A stretch of 64,000 bases of DNA from Robertmurraya kyonggiensis (GCF_005116465.1 NZ_SWBM01000001.1:1674001-1738000), one strand, 5' to 3'; positions 35,837-45,380 are shown, counted from the first letter of the stretch. Numbers and translations: made by a program. The notes: generated by a model not told the origin, from the letters alone.

Positions 35837-36662
35837 ATTCACTAAAGTTCTCATTTCTAAATTTCTCTACATCTATTTTCCAACTATCAAAAGGTGTATA
35901 TCTCACCAACTGGATTTCACCTCGATATTTTTGCCATCTTCCCCCTTGCATTTGCCAATCCACTTCAATTGGAACTGCAAGCGTTAATTTCCCAACTAAA
36001 TCCTCGTCAGGCAATTGAGGCATATTCGTGATCGCAACATTATCCACTTTCTTGAGAACCTTTGCCCATTTTAAATCCTGGAGACCTACATCATCAATAA
36101 TTGTCTCATCGTCTTCCTTAAAACCCGCAATTAAAGCACTAATCAATTCATATGGGTTTGCCTTTTGTAGCTGAGCATCTAATTTTCCCGCAGCTTTTAG
36201 AATCATAAGCTTATGCGACAAGTCCATGAAATTTCGTCGATGGGTTGTACTACCGTAAAAATGAATACAAAAATGACCAGGAAAATTATTTTTTAATGCA
36301 CCAGCACCATGAGGCATACCATGCATGGACGCAGCGATTTTTTTATCCTCATGTAAAACAATAATCGCCCTTCGCTTCCAACTCCATGTTCCATCATAGA
36401 TTCCCTTCATAATCGCCGTATCTTCTTTAGTAAGGGGCTGAACATCAGCGTGCCTACTCCCTGCTCTTCTTTGGACTCGAAATTCCTTACCTGTTATGAC
36501 ATCTTTGACGGTAAACTTTGAATACTTAGGTAAGAGAAGATTCACTTCATCCCATTCGAGCATCTCTGTCTTAATTTTGACATTATTTTTTTTTCCAGCC
36601 GATACATTGGATGTAGTTCCGACAAATAATAAAGAAACAAGGAACAAGATAACCATTCTCAT
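35835..36662 (-). CDS. Secreted protein, possibly a cell-wall enzyme
   Basis: 275 residues with a signal peptide (MVILFLVSLLFVGTTSNVSA). The core WSWKRRAIIVLHEDKKIAA, MHGMPHGAGALKNNFPGHFC and IHFYGSTTHRR is a pattern I recall from secreted Firmicutes proteins of the cell-wall type. The conserved His, Cys and His suggest an enzyme related to L,D-transpeptidases, but the standard SHGC motif is absent. An N-terminal FTVKDVITGKEFRVQRRAGS could be a substrate loop. Function unproven. Confidence 0.65.
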   Translation of the reverse strand: MRMVILFLVSLLFVGTTSNVSAGKKNNVKIKTEMLEWDEVNLLLPKYSKFTVKDVITGKEFRVQRRAGSRHADVQPLTKEDTAIMKGIYDGTWSWKRRAIIVLHEDKKIAASMHGMPHGAGALKNNFPGHFCIHFYGSTTHRRNFMDLSHKLMILKAAGKLDAQLQKANPYELISALIAGFKEDDETIIDDVGLQDLKWAKVLKKVDNVAITNMPQLPDEDLVGKLTLAVPIEVDWQMQGGRWQKYRGEIQLVRYTPFDSWKIDVEKFRNENFSE

Positions 36663-36772
36663 AATCTAAGTACACTTCCATATTTTTCGAAATTTACATA
36701 TGAAAAGTTTCCCCCACATTTATGAGAACATGCAACCAATTTCCTATAAGTCAAGTACAAAACACACAACGC

Positions 36773-36802
36773 AAAGAAATCGACCCTACTCGTCGATTTC
36801 TT
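36773..36802 (-). terminator. Terminator overlapping a gene end
   Basis: AAGAAATCGA/TCGATTTCTT stem that includes the stop codon of the 132-residue gene. Confidence 0.6.
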
Positions 36803-37184
36803 CCAGTCTTTCTTGAAGCATTTCCTTCAGCATTTGGTCGACTTTTCTCTCAAGTTCTGACAGATTATTCTTGGTCATATAGCCAACTTCATGAAATAAT
36901 TCACTTTTACATCTCCAAATTGGAATATATGCATTTGGGTAGTACTCGTCATCCTTCTCTAATCCGATTTCGATAAAGGATTCATAAGAAGGATCAAATA
37001 CATTCGTTTGTTCTGCGACTTTACCTTTTAAAGTTCTCAAACAATCAATCGTTAAATGAGCATCTAAATTTTGAAAAGCACTGCTATATTTTTCTTCCAT
37101 TTGTTTGCACATTTCGCTACATCTATTTTCTAAATTCCAAATTTGATCTTTAAGCTGTTTATTAAAATCAATCACCTGTAACAA
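36786..37184 (-). CDS. Unknown cytosolic protein
   Basis: 132 residues from a TTG start with AGAGGTG upstream. Mostly helical: an N-terminal amphipathic segment (NKQLKDQIWNLENRCSEMC) and a C-terminal coiled-coil-like stretch (NNLSELERKVDQMLKEML). Central CKSELFHEVGYM. No family recognised. Confidence 0.65.
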   Translation of the reverse strand: MLQVIDFNKQLKDQIWNLENRCSEMCKQMEEKYSSAFQNLDAHLTIDCLRTLKGKVAEQTNVFDPSYESFIEIGLEKDDEYYPNAYIPIWRCKSELFHEVGYMTKNNLSELERKVDQMLKEMLQERLEEIDE

Positions 37185-37298
37185 TCTATCACCTCTAGTA
37201 CTGCATCAACAAAACTAAGCTATCTCTAAGGAGTCATTTTATCTCATTTCCAATTTTCTTACAAACCACCATAACCTTTTCTCCTTCAAAACCAAATG

Positions 37299-37323
37299 AA
37301 AACCCCTCCAGTTAGGAGGGGTT
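37299..37323 (-). terminator. Terminator of ctpA
   Basis: AACCCCTCC/GGAGGGGTT stem with TTTTCATTT following on the minus strand. Confidence 0.75.
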
Positions 37324-37328
37324 AAAGG

Positions 37329-38810
37329 TTAAGATTTAATTTGTTCTTTTAGTACTTCAACAGCCTTTTGGATTTGTGTGTCATTATTATTAATGAGCTC
37401 TCTAAGCTTTTCCATTAACTTTAACGTCGTTTCACCTTTAAGGATTCCATTTGCTTCAAGCTTTTCTGCTTTTTGAAACTTGATTACAGCCTGTTCAGTT
37501 TTTTCATCAAAGAAGCCATCTACTCTACCAGGGTCATACCCTAAAGCTTTTAGCATACCTTGTGCCGATTTAACCTCTGTTGACGAGCTTGAAAGCTTAA
37601 ACTCCTCTTCTGGATTAACAAGAGTTAACGTTGAATAGTCCGGAAGTGCAACCTCATAATTTGGCGTAATTCCTTTTTCATGAATCCAGTTTCCTTTTGG
37701 AGTTAGCCATTTTTCAGTAGTGAACTTGATATTTGAGCCATCTTCAAAATCCTGAGCCCTTTGAACAGTCCCTTTTCCAAAAGACTTTTCACCAACTAAA
37801 GGTACATTCGCAGATTCACTAACGGCAGCAGCAAGTATCTCTGATGCGCTAGCACTCCCTTTGTCAATTACAACTACGAGCGGAAGACTAGGGTTATCTT
37901 TGTTATTGGAATTCACTTTCTCCACATTTCCATCTCGGTCTTCGATTTGGAAAAGGATGTCTCCTTCAGGTACGAAAAGACTAGAAATTGCAATTGCTTG
38001 ATCCAATAATCCACCTGGATTTTGTCTTAAATCAAGAACAAGGCCCTTCATTCCTTGATTTTGTAGCTCATTCAATTTTTCAATTAACTCTTTTGATGTG
38101 TTTTCTGAAAATGATGTGATTTGGATTTTTGCAATCCCTTCATCAATCATTTCTCCATATACTGTTTCCAATGGGATAGTATCACGGACAACTGTAATTT
38201 TAAGCGGTGACTCAGTACCAGGTCGCTCAATTTCAAGTTCAACCTTTGTACCCTTTTCTCCTCTGATTAGCATTACAGCTTCTGTTGAGCTCATTCCTTG
38301 AATACTTTTTCCATCAACTGTTAAGACTTTATCCTCTGGTTTTATTCCTGCCTTTTCTGCTGGAGAACCTTTAAGAGGAGACACGATCACAATAAAGCCA
38401 TCTCTTTCTTGGATTTCTGCTCCAATCCCTTCAAAAGAAGAAGAGATGCTTTGATGGAAGCTAGCCGCTTCATCCTCATTCATATAATCTGAATACGGAT
38501 CATCGAGCGATTCGATCATTCCATTAATCGCTCCATTTACAAGCTTATTTTCATCTACTTCTTTGTAATAGCCTTTTGTTATCGTATCAAAAGCAGTATA
38601 CAGCTTGTCAAATTCATTTCTTTCACTGATCACAGGAACTGCCTTTTCATCTCCAAATGCTAGTGCAAAGGTTGTGATTCCTGCAGAAAGAAACACAACG
38701 AAAAACAATAGCATGATAAAGTGAAATTTTTTCATGTGAACGAAGCCAGATTGTTTGTCATTCGGCTCCTTATTTAATTCTTCATTTTCCAATCCTGTCA
38801 CCACTTTCAT
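37329..38810 (-). CDS. ctpA: Carboxy-terminal processing protease (S41) with peptidoglycan-binding domain
   Basis: 493 residues. A short cytoplasmic head, one membrane anchor (FIMLLFFVVFLSAGITTFAL), then a PDZ domain (GIGAEIQERDGFIVI to MLIRGEKGTKVELEI). The S41 core follows: LDLRQNPGGLL, GSASASEILAAA (catalytic Ser) and EKSFGKGTVQ (catalytic Lys). A C-terminal peptidoglycan-binding repeat (LGYDPGRVDGFFDEKTEQAV) localises it to the wall. It cleaves extracytoplasmic proteins near their C-termini. Synteny with B. subtilis ctpA-yodJ-deoD supports the name. Start chosen at the first ATG; the next in-frame ATG is 25 codons in. Confidence 0.92.
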   Translation of the reverse strand: MKVVTGLENEELNKEPNDKQSGFVHMKKFHFIMLLFFVVFLSAGITTFALAFGDEKAVPVISERNEFDKLYTAFDTITKGYYKEVDENKLVNGAINGMIESLDDPYSDYMNEDEAASFHQSISSSFEGIGAEIQERDGFIVIVSPLKGSPAEKAGIKPEDKVLTVDGKSIQGMSSTEAVMLIRGEKGTKVELEIERPGTESPLKITVVRDTIPLETVYGEMIDEGIAKIQITSFSENTSKELIEKLNELQNQGMKGLVLDLRQNPGGLLDQAIAISSLFVPEGDILFQIEDRDGNVEKVNSNNKDNPSLPLVVVIDKGSASASEILAAAVSESANVPLVGEKSFGKGTVQRAQDFEDGSNIKFTTEKWLTPKGNWIHEKGITPNYEVALPDYSTLTLVNPEEEFKLSSSSTEVKSAQGMLKALGYDPGRVDGFFDEKTEQAVIKFQKAEKLEANGILKGETTLKLMEKLRELINNNDTQIQKAVEVLKEQIKS

Positions 38811-38939
38811 TTCCGTAGAGAAAACTTTGTTGTTGATTTCAGAAAAATCCTTTATTAATTAGAATAACATTTTTACAAATAAATTAACAAAGAAAAATGT
38901 ACAATCCATTAACAAAATATTAACAAAGTATGAAGAGAC

Positions 38940-39773
38940 TTATATTTTTTCCACGATATCGAAATATTCTTCAAGGGTTAGTTCCTTTTCGAAAATTACA
39001 GTTGCCGCTTGCACACCTACATAGCGAAAATGCCACGGTTCGTACTGGTAGCCTGTAATATCTTCTTTACCTTTTGGATATCTTACGATAAAGCCGAATT
39101 TATGAGCATTGTTTGCTAACCATTTGCCTTCTACCGTTTCACCGAACTCTTCGATTAATTCTAAGTTCACACTATGGCTCGAAACATCCATCGCTAAACC
39201 AGTCTGATGTTCACTATTTCCAGGAACAGCAACGACTTCTGACGCTGCCGCTACTCCCGCTTGACTTACTTTCGCATCAAAGACACTCTTCTGTCTTTCG
39301 TAAGAACGATAGCCTGACACTGCGAAAATCTCTAGATTTTCTTTTTTTGCAGCTGCTAGCATAATTTCTAAATGCTTCGCTGCTTCCTTTCGCATATAGC
39401 TTTTTTCAATATCCAAATTCCCAAAAGAGAAAGGTACATTTGGACGTACAAGATCTTCGGGCGCATAAAAGTCTGGTAACGCAAATTGCTTATTCACAAG
39501 TGATAAGATATTTAAGGGATTTTGAATTATGCTTCTCCCATCCACTTCTACAATTTCATTAAAGAATTGTGACTCAAGCTTAGGTTCAGGTGATTCCTGA
39601 GTTACTTCTGTTGGCTTTTGCTCTTCTTCTACAGGTACAGTATCCTTTGGCCCCGCTTGATTGTCATTTTGATTGACAAATGGAATTTTGCTTACAATTC
39701 CATCGAACTCGCTGCATCCACCTAAAAACAGTGTTAAACTTATTCCGCTGATTAGTACAATAGTTTTTTTCAT
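38940..39773 (-). CDS. yodJ: VanY-type D,D-carboxypeptidase lipoprotein (M15)
   Basis: 277 residues. Signal peptide and lipobox FLGGCSEF, a Pro/Glu-rich linker (VPVEEEQKPTEVTQE), then the M15B domain: SGYRSYERQK, SEHQTGLAMDVS (zinc His and Asp) and YEPWHFRYVG (Glu and His). It trims the terminal D-Ala of peptidoglycan stem peptides at the outer membrane face. Gene order ctpA-yodJ-deoD as in B. subtilis. Start ATG 39773 with GGTGG upstream. Confidence 0.92.
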   Translation of the reverse strand: MKKTIVLISGISLTLFLGGCSEFDGIVSKIPFVNQNDNQAGPKDTVPVEEEQKPTEVTQESPEPKLESQFFNEIVEVDGRSIIQNPLNILSLVNKQFALPDFYAPEDLVRPNVPFSFGNLDIEKSYMRKEAAKHLEIMLAAAKKENLEIFAVSGYRSYERQKSVFDAKVSQAGVAAASEVVAVPGNSEHQTGLAMDVSSHSVNLELIEEFGETVEGKWLANNAHKFGFIVRYPKGKEDITGYQYEPWHFRYVGVQAATVIFEKELTLEEYFDIVEKI

Positions 39774-39922
39774 TTTTTCCACCAAATTTTTCTAAGAATT
39801 AGTAGCATGTATATTTAACAGTTAAATTCCAATATAGAATTACTAACTTATTCTACAATATCTTTTTCTATAATAACAGGGAAATTAATTGGTAGGATTG
39901 GACTGTTTCTTAAGATTAGAAA

Positions 39923-39950
39923 AAAGCTCCACTTTTAAAAGTGAAGCTTT
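39923..39950 (-). terminator. Terminator of deoD
   Basis: AAAGCTTCACTTTT/AAAAGTGGAGCTTT hairpin followed by TTTTCTAAT on the minus strand. Confidence 0.75.
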
Positions 39951-39956
39951 TGACCC

Positions 39957-40658
39957 CTATTTAATCGCAGCTTCTAATGAAACTTCAATCATTTCATTGA
40001 AAGTTGTTTGTCTTTCTTCAGCTGTTGTTTCTTCTCCAGTGATTAAGTGATCACTTACTGTTAAAACAGATAGAGCATTGCGTCCAAACTTAGCAGCTAA
40101 GGTATACAGAGCTGCAGTTTCCATTTCAATCGCAAGAATTTGGTATTGTGCCCATTTTTCATGTTCAGCATTGTCATTGTAGAACATATCTGCTGTAAAA
40201 ACATTTCCTACCTTTAGGTTAAGTCCTTTTTCCTGACCAACATCATAAGCTTTTTTCAATAGTTCAAAATTTGCTGTTGGTGCGTAATCGATTCCATTAA
40301 AAGTTAAGCGGTTCATTTGCGAATCAGTTGAAGCAGTCATTGCCAATATTACATCACGAACCTTTACATCCTTTTGAATAGCTCCGCAAGTACCAACACG
40401 AATCAAGTTTTGAACATTATAGCTTTGCATGAGTTCGTTTACATAAATGGAGATAGAAGGAACTCCCATCCCTGTTCCTTGAACCGAAATTCTATTTCCT
40501 TTATATGTACCAGTAAACCCAAACATATTACGTACTTCGTTATAACACTCTACATTCTCTAAAAAAGTTTCCGCAATATATTTTGCGCGTAACGGATCAC
40601 CTGGAAGTAATACCGTTTCTGCGATTTCATTTTCCTTTGCACCAATATGTATACTCAT
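39957..40658 (-). CDS. deoD: Purine-nucleoside phosphorylase
   Basis: 233 residues, the length of hexameric Deo[15 protein letters not shown] (phosphate site), [34 protein letters not shown] and the catalytic Asp in [10 protein letters not shown]. It phosphorolyses purine (deoxy)ribonucleosides for salvage. SD AAGGAGG. Monocistronic. Confidence 0.96.
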   Translation of the reverse strand: MSIHIGAKENEIAETVLLPGDPLRAKYIAETFLENVECYNEVRNMFGFTGTYKGNRISVQGTGMGVPSISIYVNELMQSYNVQNLIRVGTCGAIQKDVKVRDVILAMTASTDSQMNRLTFNGIDYAPTANFELLKKAYDVGQEKGLNLKVGNVFTADMFYNDNAEHEKWAQYQILAIEMETAALYTLAAKFGRNALSVLTVSDHLITGEETTAEERQTTFNEMIEVSLEAAIK

Positions 40659-40798
40659 TATGTATTTCCTCCTTAAAATTAGAGCTCTGTCCTATTATAC
40701 CTCGAAATATATTGTTTGTAGAGTGAAGGATTTTCATGAGGGATTTTTTTATTTTATCCGGGAAAACTATCTGTAGCATTTTTAAAGGAGGAACAAAG

Positions 40799-40927
40799 AT
40801 GCCAAAGGAAAAAATGAGCAAGAAGCTTAAGCAGGCTGTCCAGCATGCAAATGAAACTAATCCATCTTCAAGGAGAAATACAGAACCGCACACTTCTTTA
40901 ACTGTGAGAAGACAACACAAACAATAA
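40799..40927 (+). CDS. Small basic protein, first of a pair
   Basis: 42 residues with AAAGGAGG ideally placed. Lys-, Arg- and Gln-rich (KLKQAVQHANETNP, then SLTVRRQHKQ), no membrane segment. A second gene of the same length follows 15 bases later with its own GGAGG. Size and composition would fit minor small acid-soluble spore proteins or nucleic-acid-binding peptides, but I recognise no family. Confidence 0.7.
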   Translation: MPKEKMSKKLKQAVQHANETNPSSRRNTEPHTSLTVRRQHKQ

Positions 40928-40942
40928 ACACTGGAGGTTCCC

Positions 40943-41071
40943 ATGGGCAAAAAGCATCGAAATCGAGTAAATCAACCAAAGAAAAATAATCATATTCCAC
41001 CTGAAGCAATCGTTGCTGAGCATGAAGCTCATGCAAAAGAAAATACATCTAAGGATCGAAAAAATACGTAA
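40943..41071 (+). CDS. Small basic protein, second of a pair
   Basis: 42 residues with TGGAGG 6 bases before the ATG. The N-terminal half is strongly basic (GKKHRNRVNQPKKNN); the rest contains PPEAIVAEHEAHAKEN. Cotranscribed with the preceding 42-residue gene and closed by a terminator at 41074. Function unknown. Confidence 0.7.
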   Translation: MGKKHRNRVNQPKKNNHIPPEAIVAEHEAHAKENTSKDRKNT

Positions 41072-41073
41072 AG

Positions 41074-41100
41074 AAAAGCCGGGAAATGTTCCCGGTTTTT
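41074..41100. terminator. Bidirectional terminator
   Basis: AGCCGGGAA/TTCCCGGTT stem with T run on the plus strand and TTTTCTT on the minus strand. Confidence 0.75.
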
Positions 41101-41101
41101 C

Positions 41102-41410
41102 TCATCTAATATGAATGCGATTAATCTTCATCCAACCACCAGGGACGAGTTTGTAATAGGATTGTCCTAATCTCCCTTCATCAATAAACACGATATCTCC
41201 TGTACACATAAACCTTCCTTCATAGTCTATTGGCATGCAATCCACAATATTAAATTGACGGAAGACGTTTTCTAAGCACTCGTCGTGTGTATTTCCTTCG
41301 ACTTCGATTCTATAAACCTTCTTATATCCCTTCGCTTGTCTAAATTCAGGAGTTTGAAAAATGGTAACATCGTATGTTTTCTTCTTTACTCGATATAACT
41401 CATAAATCAT
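41102..41410 (-). CDS. yodL: YodL-like protein
   Basis: 102 residues. KKVYRIEVEGNTHDECLENVF, then RFMCTGDIVFIDEGRLGQSYY and PGGWMKINRI near the end, the pattern of the YodL domain (S/T-G-D-hydrophobic-I). The position after deoD and before yozD fits B. subtilis yodL. SD GTGAGG. Cytosolic; function not established. Confidence 0.75.
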   Translation of the reverse strand: MIYELYRVKKKTYDVTIFQTPEFRQAKGYKKVYRIEVEGNTHDECLENVFRQFNIVDCMPIDYEGRFMCTGDIVFIDEGRLGQSYYKLVPGGWMKINRIHIR

Positions 41411-41520
41411 TTACCTCACCCTCCTAAAAGTTTCTTGCTTTATTACATTAAAGATTACTGTTGTCGATTCCTTCATCAAAACTTCACTATTATTGTCGAA
41501 GGTAACTTTTTAATTTGACA

Positions 41521-41558
41521 AAAAAAACGATGAAGCCACATTGATTTGGGCTTCATCG
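41521..41558 (-). terminator. Terminator of spo0M
   Basis: ACGATGAAGCC/GGCTTCATCGT stem followed by eight T on the minus strand. Confidence 0.8.
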
Positions 41559-41612
41559 TAATAGATTATCTAAATAAGTTTTCCACACTTCCTCAGCCTG
41601 AAAGTCTAACTT

Positions 41613-42383
41613 TTAAGAATATTGATTTATCACACTTTGTATCTTTTGTTTAATAGCCGGAATATCAGCTGAAGATACTCTAAAACGTACGTTAGTTTCA
41701 TCCATTTCTAACGCTTCAGCAAATAGGCTAGCTAACCCTCGTGCTCTTCTATCTACCTGTAGCAGGATTTCCATATCATCACTTGAAGTAGGGAAAAAGA
41801 CAAGCTCAAGTTCATCTAGACGTCCACGATATAGACCTGAAACTGGTACAAATTCAAATTCTTGTACAAAAGGCAGACGTCGGCGGAGACGATAAGGTGC
41901 CTCTTCACAATCCGCTTCGCGTAAACGGAATCCTAAATCACTCACTCCATTTAACACTGCCTCCATTAAGCGATTAGGAACGACTTTTATAAAATCTTTA
42001 TCTGATGGATCAACAGCGTTTTTAATATCTAACCCAGTTGTCACCCATACTTTTGTTCTTCCAATCGTTAAAGGTGTGTCACTTGGAATTCGAAACGCAA
42101 TCGGAATTTCCTTTCGTTCATTCGCATGTATAGTAAACGGTTCTGTTAGTTTGAATTTATCAACTTGACCTACATTCGTATATTTCTTGTCATCCCGTTC
42201 CTTTATGTATGTTGTATGGATCGTCAAATAGATCGAATCAATCGTTTGCTCAATATTTCCACCTTGAATCTCAACTACACCTCTAATTTCTTCACCTGGT
42301 GCAACGGTTTCTCTTTCAAGCTTTGTATCTACTTTAGCTGCACCAATTCCTACACTAGCAAACACCTTATTAAAAAACGACAT
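41613..42383 (-). CDS. spo0M: Sporulation-control protein Spo0M
   Basis: 256 residues from ATG 42383 (GGGAGG upstream). The arrestin-like N-terminal domain reads MSFFNKVFASVGIGAAKVDT, VAPGEEIRGVVEIQGG and IPIAFRIPSDTPLT; the C-terminal part (RGLASLFAEALEMDETNVRF) matches the Spo0M family. In B. subtilis it affects the phosphorelay and cytoskeleton, and loss impairs sporulation. It occupies the place of yodM in the B. subtilis order. Confidence 0.92.
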   Translation of the reverse strand: MSFFNKVFASVGIGAAKVDTKLERETVAPGEEIRGVVEIQGGNIEQTIDSIYLTIHTTYIKERDDKKYTNVGQVDKFKLTEPFTIHANERKEIPIAFRIPSDTPLTIGRTKVWVTTGLDIKNAVDPSDKDFIKVVPNRLMEAVLNGVSDLGFRLREADCEEAPYRLRRRLPFVQEFEFVPVSGLYRGRLDELELVFFPTSSDDMEILLQVDRRARGLASLFAEALEMDETNVRFRVSSADIPAIKQKIQSVINQYS

Positions 42384-42494
42384 CCCATTTCCTCCCAATA
42401 ATCAAATTTTATTTTTCTATGTAAAAATATACGAATGCCAAAAGAAATAGTTTCATTTAACATGAAAAATGCTCGCCTGATGGCGAACATTTTT

Positions 42495-42668
42495 TTATCT
42501 ATCTTCCATTTCTTCATCAATAATGCATTTTGCCAATAAATATTCAAAAGTAATGTCTGCGAGCTCCTCTACTTCACCCTCAGAAGGTGCGTATCCTCTT
42601 CGTAATAATTCCTGGAAGAAAAAATCTGCAATTTCATCCGTATCAATAAATACTTCAATTTCTCTCAC
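42495..42668 (-). CDS. yozD: YozD family small protein
   Basis: 57 residues from a GTG start at 42668 (AAGGGGG 8 bases upstream; the open frame to 42716 is unsupported). REIEVFIDTDEIADFFFQEL and ELADITFEYLLAKC match YozD of B. subtilis (58 residues). An acidic helical protein of unknown function. Confidence 0.85.
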   Translation of the reverse strand: MREIEVFIDTDEIADFFFQELLRRGYAPSEGEVEELADITFEYLLAKCIIDEEMEDR

Positions 42669-42880
42669 AGCATCGCCCCCTTTGTACAGAATGTATGATG
42701 GCGAACTTATTTTCATTCTTCTACAGACAAATTTTATGTTTCCTTATAGTCATATTTATGTGATGGACAAGCATAGAAATGGATAGTAAGAAACACGCGA
42801 TTCATCAAGATACCGCGTAGACTCATCTACCAGACAATTCTCAAGAAATGAATTTATAAGATAAATAGGAGGATATATAG

Positions 42881-43039
42881 ATGATAACCAATTCAAAGAC
42901 ATTCAAAACAATTCGAGAAGATCTACAGCTTGAAGAAAGTCACACGCTAGCGATTTTTGAAAAAATAACCTCGCTACTTTTTAAAGGGGTTTTGATACTA
43001 GGTATTCCTTTGCTAACCTATATGTTGCTTTTCCTTTGA
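42881..43039 (+). CDS. Small membrane protein overlapping yodN antisense
   Basis: 52 residues with a strong AGGAGG 8 bases before ATG 42881. A polar N-terminus (KTFKTIREDLQLEESHT) precedes one membrane segment (SLLFKGVLILGIPLLTYMLL). Its last 22 bases overlap the 3' end of yodN on the other strand. No family recognised. Confidence 0.65.
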   Translation: MITNSKTFKTIREDLQLEESHTLAIFEKITSLLFKGVLILGIPLLTYMLLFL

Positions 43040-43728
43040 TTGAGGGAACGATTATTGCCAACTAGAATTTGGAGTTTCCTTACAACAACTCTCATAATAT
43101 GTTTATATTCTTCATCTTGAAATAGTTCATATAACACCGAATAATCATTATATATATCAAGCAGCGTATCAATCGTCTGCCTTAATTCTTTTTTCTCATC
43201 TAAAATTTGTTTTTCTGCTTTTCGATGAGCAAGCATCGGTTCCTGAACTTCAACTGTGTTTTGTTTTTTATTGGCCAAATACAAGAGTCCTAGCTTTTGG
43301 ATAAAGGTATCCGCGCTATCTGCATCAGCTACGAGTGTTAGCTCCTCATCGCCAGCTTCAAGCCACTCTCCATCTTTTACCCTTGCAAGCTCGTAAATTA
43401 CATCTTCCCATGCATCCTCTTTATATCTCCAAATCTCAGTGCGAAACCCAACGATTTTAAATAAATCTGCACCATATCCTCTTACCTGAACAAGGTCTCC
43501 TATAAAGTAACGATATTCAATATCAATTTGCTCTTTTTCCGTGATGCTTCCTTCATATTCTTCTATATCCTGAAGACTGGATTCCATGAATAGTCCTTCA
43601 CTGCCATTAACCCCATACACATGCATCCCATCTAGCCATTTAACATCGGTTACCTTTCCTACCGTACCATAAATTGTGATCACGACTGTATCACCGATTT
43701 TAAATTTAGGTTTTTTCCTTTCTTTCAT
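43018..43728 (-). CDS. yodN: YodN-like protein
   Basis: 236 residues, basic and acidic mixed, no membrane segment. Two similar beta-rich modules open the protein (FKIGDTVVITIYGTVGKVTD and YFIGDLVQVRGYGADLFKIV), each like a short KOW/SH3-type barrel, and a coiled coil ends it (HRKAEKQILDEKKELRQTID). Place next to yozD fits yodN. Function unknown. Confidence 0.75.
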   Translation of the reverse strand: MKERKKPKFKIGDTVVITIYGTVGKVTDVKWLDGMHVYGVNGSEGLFMESSLQDIEEYEGSITEKEQIDIEYRYFIGDLVQVRGYGADLFKIVGFRTEIWRYKEDAWEDVIYELARVKDGEWLEAGDEELTLVADADSADTFIQKLGLLYLANKKQNTVEVQEPMLAHRKAEKQILDEKKELRQTIDTLLDIYNDYSVLYELFQDEEYKHIMRVVVRKLQILVGNNRSLNQRKSNI

Positions 43729-43895
43729 TGCCTCCAGCTCCTAATGATGAGTCGTGAAATTTATACGATATTATATGCTCGATCAAGAAAATCCGTACGT
43801 TATATGTCGCTCCCATTCTTTGGCAACAATTCTTGCTTAATGGTGTTTATAAGGCTATTTATGAATCTCATGTATAAAAATTTTAATAGCAAAAC

Positions 43896-43932
43896 TAAAA
43901 ATTAGAGCCCACACAAAATGATGTAGGCTCTA
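43896..43932 (-). terminator. Terminator of zagA
   Basis: TAGAGCC/GGCTCTA stem followed by ATTTTTAG on the minus strand. Confidence 0.65.
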
Positions 43933-43937
43933 TCAAT

Positions 43938-45137
43938 TCATACTGCAGATGTTATATTCCAATTAAAAGGATCACGCATATCCTTCCAATTTTGCAGCAT
44001 CTCGTCCTCAGTTAGCAAACAGCGGTCCAGAGATGATTTTACTAACTCTTTATCCATATCAATTCCGATCAAGACGATTTCGTTCTTACGATCACCAAAT
44101 GTCTCATCCCAATCCTCTTTCAATGTAGGCTCTTCTTTTAAATACTGCTCTTGTTGAGCTGTTGGCAAAGCCGCTACCCAATAGGAAACAGGCTCTAATT
44201 GCACAGATGGACCCGCCTGTGAAAATAATAATGCTAGCTCATTCCTAGTTGCACACCACACGATTCCTTTTGCTCTAACAACCATCTCAAGCATTTCCCC
44301 CACCCAAGTATTAAATCTTTCAGAGTGAAAAGGGAATTGACTTCTATAAACAAAGGAACTGATCCCATACTCTTCCGTTTCTGGTGTATGCTCGGGAGCC
44401 TCCAATTCTTGTAACCACCCAGCTGATTCACTCGCTATTTCGAAATCGAAAAGGCGAGTATTGAGAATCGCTGAAGACTCAATCTTGCCCTGTATTGAAC
44501 GGTAAAATTTTGCGGTTGGTTGAAGTTTTCTTAACAATACCTCAAGCTGTTTTAATTCATCTTCCTCCAACAAATCACATTTATTAAGAATCAACACATC
44601 ACAGAATTCAATTTGATCAATTAACAGATCGGCTACTGTTCGCTCATCTCCTTCTCCAGCAGCTTGGCTTCTTTCAAGAAGAAGATCTCCTGAGGCTAAA
44701 TCATGCCAAAATCTATTTGCATCTACAACTGTCACCATCGTGTCCAGTCTACAATGTTTGGTGAGATCAATCCCTAGCTCTTCATCGATATAGGAAAAAG
44801 TTTGGGCAACAGGCACTGGTTCACTAATCCCTGTAGATTCAATGACTATGTAATCGATATTCCCTAACTCCACAAGTCGTTCTACTTCTATCAATAGGTC
44901 TTCTCTCAATGTGCAACAAATACACCCATTTGAGAGTTCTACAAGCTTTTCCTCAGTTCTATTTAAGCCTCCTCCTTGTTTTACTAACTCAGCATCCACA
45001 TTAATTTCGCTCATGTCATTAACAATAACTGCCACTCTTAAACCTTCACGATTTTGAAGGATATGATTCATCAATGTTGTTTTACCTGCCCCTAAATAAC
45101 CACTTAATACTGTTACTGGAATTCGTTTGTCCGTCAT
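43938..45137 (-). CDS. zagA: COG0523-type GTPase, zinc metallochaperone ZagA
   Basis: 399 residues from ATG 45137 (AAAGGAG upstream). Walker [16 protein letters not shown], the metal-binding [10 protein letters not shown] (CxCC), [10 protein letters not shown] and the G4 motif NKCD. The C-terminal domain ([19 protein letters not shown]) is of the CobW type. In B. subtilis ZagA (YciC) delivers zinc to folate-pathway FolE under starvation. Here a Zur box lies directly in front of the gene, and rpmG for a zinc-free L33 lies upstream, so both belong to the zinc-limitation response. Confidence 0.92.
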   Translation of the reverse strand: MTDKRIPVTVLSGYLGAGKTTLMNHILQNREGLRVAVIVNDMSEINVDAELVKQGGGLNRTEEKLVELSNGCICCTLREDLLIEVERLVELGNIDYIVIESTGISEPVPVAQTFSYIDEELGIDLTKHCRLDTMVTVVDANRFWHDLASGDLLLERSQAAGEGDERTVADLLIDQIEFCDVLILNKCDLLEEDELKQLEVLLRKLQPTAKFYRSIQGKIESSAILNTRLFDFEIASESAGWLQELEAPEHTPETEEYGISSFVYRSQFPFHSERFNTWVGEMLEMVVRAKGIVWCATRNELALLFSQAGPSVQLEPVSYWVAALPTAQQEQYLKEEPTLKEDWDETFGDRKNEIVLIGIDMDKELVKSSLDRCLLTEDEMLQNWKDMRDPFNWNITSAV

Positions 45138-45160
45138 ATTTAAATCTCCTTTTCGTCCAT

Positions 45161-45182
45161 AAATCAAAATCATTACGATTTA
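45161..45182. promoter_or_regulatory. Zur box in front of zagA
   Basis: AAATCAAAATCATTACGATTTA, a near-palindrome with the half-site ATTACGATTT of the Bacillus Zur consensus intact and the other half diverged. Confidence 0.75.
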
Positions 45183-45207
45183 ACCAATAAAAAAATAGAA
45201 TCTCATA

Positions 45208-45357
45208 TTATCTTGTCTCGAGATGTATCGTATACCGTTTCAGCCGAGGAGAGTATTTCCTTAGCTCAAGCCTTTCCGGATTATTGCGCTTATTCTTTGT
45301 AGTAATATAATTCCGATCACCTGTTTCTGTACATTGTAGAGTTATTTTTACACGCAT
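45208..45357 (-). CDS. rpmG: Ribosomal protein L33, zinc-independent paralogue
   Basis: 49 residues with AGGAGG upstream. [20 protein letters not shown], then [20 protein letters not shown], is full-length L33. Only one Cys remains, so the two CxxC zinc pairs of the C+ form are absent. Such C- paralogues are induced by zinc starvation to replace the zinc form in the large ribosomal subunit. A near-perfect Zur box lies just upstream, and zagA follows. Confidence 0.93.
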   Translation of the reverse strand: MRVKITLQCTETGDRNYITTKNKRNNPERLELRKYSPRLKRYTIHLETR

Positions 45358-45380
45358 TAACATCACCTCCTCAAAATTAT

